Made by a program: the position numbers and the translations under genes
Notes under the pieces: model-generated
Database searches by the model: none
What the model saw: only the letters and a program-made list of their open reading frames with translations
What the model was told of the DNA's origin: nothing
Assembly: GCF_033807715.1 (NCBI RefSeq)
Contig: NC_084587.1
Location: forward strand, 23,522,017 to 23,586,016
DNA: 64,000 bases
Origin: Cololabis saira
Taxonomy: Eukaryota; Chordata; Actinopteri; Beloniformes; Belonidae
Direction of reading: 5' to 3'
In this document: piece after piece, positions 58,891 through 64,000 of the stretch
Layout of the letters: every line of letters begins with the position of its first letter
Numbering within the stretch: the stretch's first letter is position 1

Positions 58891-61800
58891 GGCTCCGTTT
58901 TTGTGAGATTAAAGATCACACATTGCAATTTACGATGTGTTGTTTGCCCATCTGAGGTTGTGTTTGCATAATTCTCAGAATTTATTACTTTTATCATCTT
59001 TAAAACCTCATAAAGACGTTGGCACGTAAAACCTTAGAACTGAAAGATGATTTCTTTTTTCCTTTTTTGCTTTTTACTGTGATGTTAAGTTGGATGAAGT
59101 CTTTCACGGCTCAGGCCCGGGCCTGTCTGGCCTTTCAGTCATTCAACTACAGACATGAATACTTTAGCAGGTACTATTATTTTAATTAGCTTGCCTATCA
59201 CTTGAGTTGGCCTCTGTTGGCTTCTTACCTGCGAGTGCCACCATCAGCCAAAGGAATAAGTCAGTTTTATTTCTCTTTCATTTTATGGCATTAACATTGT
59301 GTGAGCCCTTGAAACGTAGTTTAGTTATACACCCCCCCCTTCAGACATAAATCTAGTTATTAGCATGGAGCTTTAAGGGCTTTATGAGCGGCGACTGCAG
59401 AGGGCAGACATAACTTTACAACTGTGACTGTCCTTCTAATCTCTGAATTTAAGAAGAGGCTGGTGGATCCTCAGGGTTTAGTTTAGTGGCCACGTTTTTG
59501 TGGAGAATCCAACAAATCCTCGCCAGTTTTAAATTTGCATCAAAATGTGCCCACATAGGTAGTAAGGGGAAACTTTGCACTTGAATGCATTAATGTCAAA
59601 TAAATAGAGACATTTTAAACGAACATTAGAAGTTAGGTATCTCCAAAATAAACAGTTGGGACATATGCTATGTGAGAGAAAATAGATATATGATGTTAAA
59701 ATAGGGCCAATCAGATTAAAATTGTGGAGAAAAAGCTGTAAATAGTCATGTCAAATATTTCTGATAGTAAAGTTTGTATTTTTTTTTTACACACATGAAA
59801 AGAAACGAGTCTTATAAATATGCTAAATTAACTCAAGCTGAAATAGCCATCTACAAGGAACTGTTTAATTGCTCCCACATCGAATGCACCCCAAAATATG
59901 ACATTTAAGACAAAAGATAGCTATTAAAAAGTTCAAAGTTGTTCGGATCAACTTGATGAAAACCTTTTATGTAAAAAAGCGAGAGCAGTGTTATTCGGGG
60001 TAAAGGGTGTGCCCTGCTTTTCAGCTGTATGTCCTCACCTGTGTCTATGAAACCATCAGGGAGTGAATGCAGCTGACAATGCTGAAAAAATTCCCAGAAG
60101 ACCTTGAGGCAAACATTTCTCTTTCATTTCACAGTGCTTGCTCCCATTCACCCCTAGCTTTATGTCCTCTTTTCAATTTTTCAAAGCTGATCTTTTGCCA
60201 ATATTTATTTTGGTAAAGTCACTCTTCATACAATATGCATCGAAATATGTTCCTCTACATGTGGTAGTATCTGTGGTGATCAAAAACCATCACAAACACT
60301 ACAAGTTACTGTGTGGGATTGGTGCAGATTGTTGTGGTTCCTTGTAATCACTCCCAACAATTATCTGTCTTTTTGTTTTTGTGGTAATTTGAGGTGATGC
60401 TTCTCACATAGAGGCTCCGAGCCAGAAGCAGAAACTGTAGACCGCAAGAAGAAACCAGGCACGACTTGGAGGAGTAGGGCAAAATGAATTGTATTCAAAG
60501 TGACAAAAAATATCCTGGGCTCATTACAGCTGTTGATTCCCTATTATTTATTTCTCATTTTTCCTTAATTGAGGATTTGTATTTCAGAGCAGGTATTTGT
60601 TTTTATTCTGTTCATCATGAAAAGAAATCTCAGAGACAAAAAGCGATGGTACGAGTGAAACAGATCACTTTACACATTATTATTATTTCCTTAAATGCTT
60701 TGACTTCAAGTCACATTTTTAATGTCTTATTTTGAAGATGTAAATCACAGAAACACCTTCTTTGTTTTGCAACTCGGTTTGTGAGGAAACAGCTTCCTTC
60801 TGGAGTAGGTCTTTTAGTATCTTAGAGGTATCCAAGAAACCATTTACTATCGTAATAAAAAAAAAGAAGAAAAATATTCAACAGCAACTCACTTATTTGA
60901 AGAAGGAATTGCTAAGAATGCCATTTATGATTGTTGGCCTTGCTTCTGATATGTTTAGCATTCTTTTAGGTAACATAGGAATTTTTCTCTTTCTTTTTTT
61001 TGTTTTCCATCTTGGACACAAAGTGTGGAAGCATAATTATGAAAACTGGCATAATGGGTAACTAAACATCACCAAATCAGAAACATCAAGTGAGGCTTGT
61101 GTAGCAACGAGGGTGTAAACAAAAACCACATGTAGAGATTCAAATCAGTGTCAGAAACATTTTCATCTCACAACCACTGCAGGTTTGTTCTTAATTTTAT
61201 ATTACGGGATGTGTTCTCCTTTTCCTTGTATGGCTTTGCAGGAGCAAGTAGGGCAGTGCGGTCGTATAACAGCAGGTGGTTTAAATAAGGCCAAAATTTA
61301 GGTTGTGCCTTTCAATATCAGGACAATATTCGGTCAAACTGAACAACCGTATTTTTTGCAGTTGATGGAAAATGTTCAGACTCTCACTGTAAATGTAAAA
61401 GGTGCCAGTTCTCTTTGTTGTGTGCTGATAATTCAGCCTTGACCTATTTGGATTTTAAATGAAAAGAGAAGTTTACCAAATGGAACATTTCAGCAATTTC
61501 TGAGAGGAGCTTAACGCTGCTTAAATTAATCTTGCTGTTTTACAAAGAAGGAAAAAAAAATGCTTTTGGGCGCCTTTGACAATAACCTTTTATGCAGGTT
61601 GAGCAACCCTGCTTTACTGTGTGTCGCAGATTTACCCATTAATGATGGGGAAACTGTGAAACACAATCCAATACAGATGCTTGGCTGAGCAGCATCTTCA
61701 TAATAAAATCAAGTTAAAGGAACATTCTGGAGATAAAATAACCCCAATGGCCTCTGCTTCTACACAACGGGATCAGTACTTTTTTTTATTTATGACAAAA

Positions 61801-62985
61801 TAGGCAAGTGTATGAAGTTGAATTGTCTTTTTACATCTATTGAAAGTAATTTGTGCATCATTGGTAGTTGACTTGTACGAACGTTTAAGACCTTTTTTAT
61901 ACACTTTTTTCTCCCACTTATGTGGAATGACATTGAGTCAAGTCAGACGCTTAAATAAATGTTTTTAAATGTAGGTCTGTTGCCATTTTGCTGCAAACAT
62001 GTATTCCAAGTCAAAACCTCCTTTTGATTCATGTCCTTTTCGTTCCTACCGCATAATCACCCTTCTTACCATCTACTTATAGGACTTGGGTTGTTTTAAC
62101 TTAATTATGCTGCTTTAAATTATGGAGTGAAATAGAGCTTGATTAATCTTTTGTATTGTATAAAATTAACACTTAAGTTTGTTTGGTTTTTCTTTTGGTT
62201 TCCGTTGATAGAAGGTATGATAATGCAGCTCTATTATCGCCCTAGTTAGAAATGATTAAACCCTGGCAAGCCACTATTCTGCCCAGTTTCATAATCAACA
62301 TGAGGCATGTCTGCCAGCCACCTTCTGATTCCACTGTCAGGCTGTAGATGAGAAAATACCTGCATTTATTTAGCTCCACATCAAAATACAACACTGTTAC
62401 TTCAATGGCGGAGCTCCTCCAGATTCCTTGGCAAGAAACTGCTCTGAAATTCTTCCTGAAGCTGTTCCTATTCCGATTAATAAAATGGCTTTAGTTAGAA
62501 ATGTTTTGTCAAGGTGATGTAACGTTTGCACGGTCTTATTTTATGCATGGCTACTGAAATACTGGGTGGATCCCGTGTGTGTTCTCTTGGAAAGGCACAG
62601 AACCAGCCCGGGTGTTTGATGACTCCTCTGGCACCCACTCACATAACACACACACGCCCACTGTCACGTCTTTCCATCTGTCTCCTCTCCCTTTGTTTGC
62701 ATAACGCCACACTTTTAGTCAGGGAGCTTGATTTCCAAGGAGCTTGATTTCCAAGGTCCAAACCAAAACCAAGGTTTTTTTTTTAAATTGTTACTTGACA
62801 AGACACTAATATAATACAAAATTGAGTTTTGATAAGTGTACTCTTGTACTTGTAAACTTTCACAGGATTATTGTAAGAGGAGAATGCAATACAGTCTTAG
62901 TGTGGAAGTATTCAGTGTTCAAATATGTTTTTGTTTTTTTTTAATCTAAATCCTTTTTATGTGTGAACCCTGTTGTTGCCATTTT
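58891..62985. other. No gene recognised
   Basis: AT-rich sequence without signature-bearing frames or clear transposon ends. A small tandem duplication of ggagcttgatttccaa lies at about 62,721-62,755. Confidence 0.5.
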
Positions 62986-62989
62986 TCTC

Positions 62990-63115
62990 ACACCCACTCC
63001 TTTTCTCTAGATTTTCTCCCAACCTGTTTTTCCTTTTTGAGTTTCTCCCATGTTTTCCCTCCCTCTCCCTCTCTCCCTCCCTCCTTCCAACCTCCTCCTC
63101 CTCTCCATCTCCGTC
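62990..63115. repeat. Polypyrimidine tract (C/T)
   Basis: Long stretch of nearly pure C and T (ccctccctctccctctctcc and similar) on the plus strand, with triplex-forming potential. It produces two overlapping false frames rich in Pro, Ser, Leu and Phe. It lies 130-250 bp upstream of the exon-like segment at 63,241. Confidence 0.8.
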
Positions 63116-63240
63116 CAAGTGGCTCTCGGAGCCGCTTACTCATGTCCAGTCACTTCCCACCATGCCTCGCCTCTTGCATGCACGCTCACTTCCTGCTCCT
63201 TTTTTTGACATATCGTCGTATATGTTTGCTTTGACGACAG

Positions 63241-63301
63241 GACAAGAATGAGCCCCTTGTCTGCCTAGCGACCCATCCCTGTTAAAGATGACTCAAGGAA
63301 G
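63241..63301 (+). other. Exon-like segment with ATG, possibly start of a plus-strand gene
   Basis: An acceptor (tttgctttgacgacag) and a strong donor (GGAAG|gtaaga) enclose 61 nt. It contains a short ATG frame ending in TAG and then ATGACTCAAGGAAG running into the donor, which would give MTQG at the N-terminus. With the 48.3-48.5 kb candidate leader it could be exon 2 of the next gene; synteny would suggest fhip1a. No protein similarity can be claimed from so few codons. Confidence 0.3.
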
Positions 63302-64000
63302 GTAAGAAATCCTGCGTTTCACACAGCCTCCACAACTCCTTTTGCATTCCTTCTCAAGAATCCGAGCGGCTGAACCGCAACTTTAACGCAAAGCAGATGG
63401 TGAAAGTTTTTACTGTGTGCCTTGTTACGCTAAACTCTGGATGATGAGGGATACCTCTGTGGTTCAGTGGCACAGTGAAAGTTTAAAAGAAAGGGATGAG
63501 CTGTGAGACACTTTTATGGACAGATGAGGCAGTTTTTGGGGGGGATTGTGGATGCAGCTGCTGTCTGTCTTGCAGTTAATCCCCCGTGGTGACGACCCAA
63601 ATTAGCGCGTGTGGTGTAGGTTTGTCCTTTCACTATGATAGTGTTCAGTGATGGAAACGGCATATTTAAAGTTTGTTTGCAGTGCAGGCATGCTAGTTTC
63701 ATTCAGAAATACCTCAGCATTAGCCAGATTGGTTACTGTAGCATTGTTTTCCCTGATGAATCCATTGGTAGCAAATGTTTGTTTGTTTGTTTCCTGAGGG
63801 GTCTTTAATGGCTTTGTTTTTTTTTTTAAGGATAACGCATCGTATCTTTGAGGGCATGTTCTTATGTCAGGGATCCTTTTATGGACTTTCAAGGATGTGT
63901 GTGTATATCCCGAACATTTTCAACCCATTAAAGCAACACTGCGTACGAATTGTTCTTTTTGCTCTTCGAGGGGCCTCCAACAGTTTTGGTGTGGTGCAGC
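63302..64000. other. No gene recognised; right edge
   Basis: If 63,241-63,301 is an exon, this is the beginning of its downstream intron. A gtttgtttgtttgttt run is present at about 63,777-63,792. Confidence 0.45.

Noticed and set aside
62959..63251. Two overlapping Pro/Ser/Leu-rich frames of about 90 codons
   Set aside because: Created by the polypyrimidine tract; both overlapping frames are open only because of composition.

Overview
The window is a vertebrate, very probably teleost (bony fish), nuclear segment. Genes have small exons and GT-AG introns, there is no prokaryotic gene packing, and about a fifth of the DNA is recognisable as teleost-type repeats: non-autonomous hAT elements, TA-flanked MITEs, LINE 3' ends, Tc1/mariner relics and long microsatellites. 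Three protein-coding loci can be supported by reading exons directly. Their order and strands, lrba (-), rps3a (+), sh3d19 (-), match the human 4q31.3 block LRBA-RPS3A-SH3D19, so this is a conserved syntenic block.

Layout. 1-12,461 is intron 1 of lrba (minus strand), almost all non-coding. 12,462-12,650 is the first coding exon of lrba, followed upstream by a CpG-rich promoter zone to about 13.4 kb. 13.5-20.2 kb is intergenic and repeat-rich. 20,361-24,734 is a complete six-exon rps3a (ribosomal protein eS1, 266 aa) with a pyrimidine-rich start region and two CGCG boxes. 25,693-37,413 holds at least 20 coding exons of sh3d19, a five-SH3 adaptor, tail-to-tail with rps3a; its phases join without error from the stop codon back to 37.4 kb, but the start codon was not found. 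40-64 kb has no confident coding gene. A GC/CpG-rich stretch with a splice donor at 48.3-48.5 kb and a small exon-like segment at 63.24-63.30 kb could be the 5' end of a plus-strand gene; by synteny FHIP1A (FAM160A1) is the expected one, but no diagnostic protein was read.

The genes share no pathway. LRBA is a BEACH-family vesicle-trafficking scaffold, eS1 is a 40S ribosome subunit protein, and SH3D19 is an SH3 adaptor linked to endocytosis and ADAM shedding. They are neighbours by ancient synteny.

The most unusual content is mobile-element architecture. Ten elements carry 8-bp target-site duplications visible by eye. Three different non-autonomous hAT-like families (called A, B and C here) each carry the same roughly 400-bp near-perfect palindrome inside them. 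Two B copies lie in opposite orientation about 13 kb apart around most of sh3d19. A separate inverted duplication brackets the promoter and first two exons of rps3a. A Tc1 relic is split by a SINE-like insertion and ends in a (CA)n run that appears to have grown from its own last codons. I found no evidence for a wholly new biochemical system.
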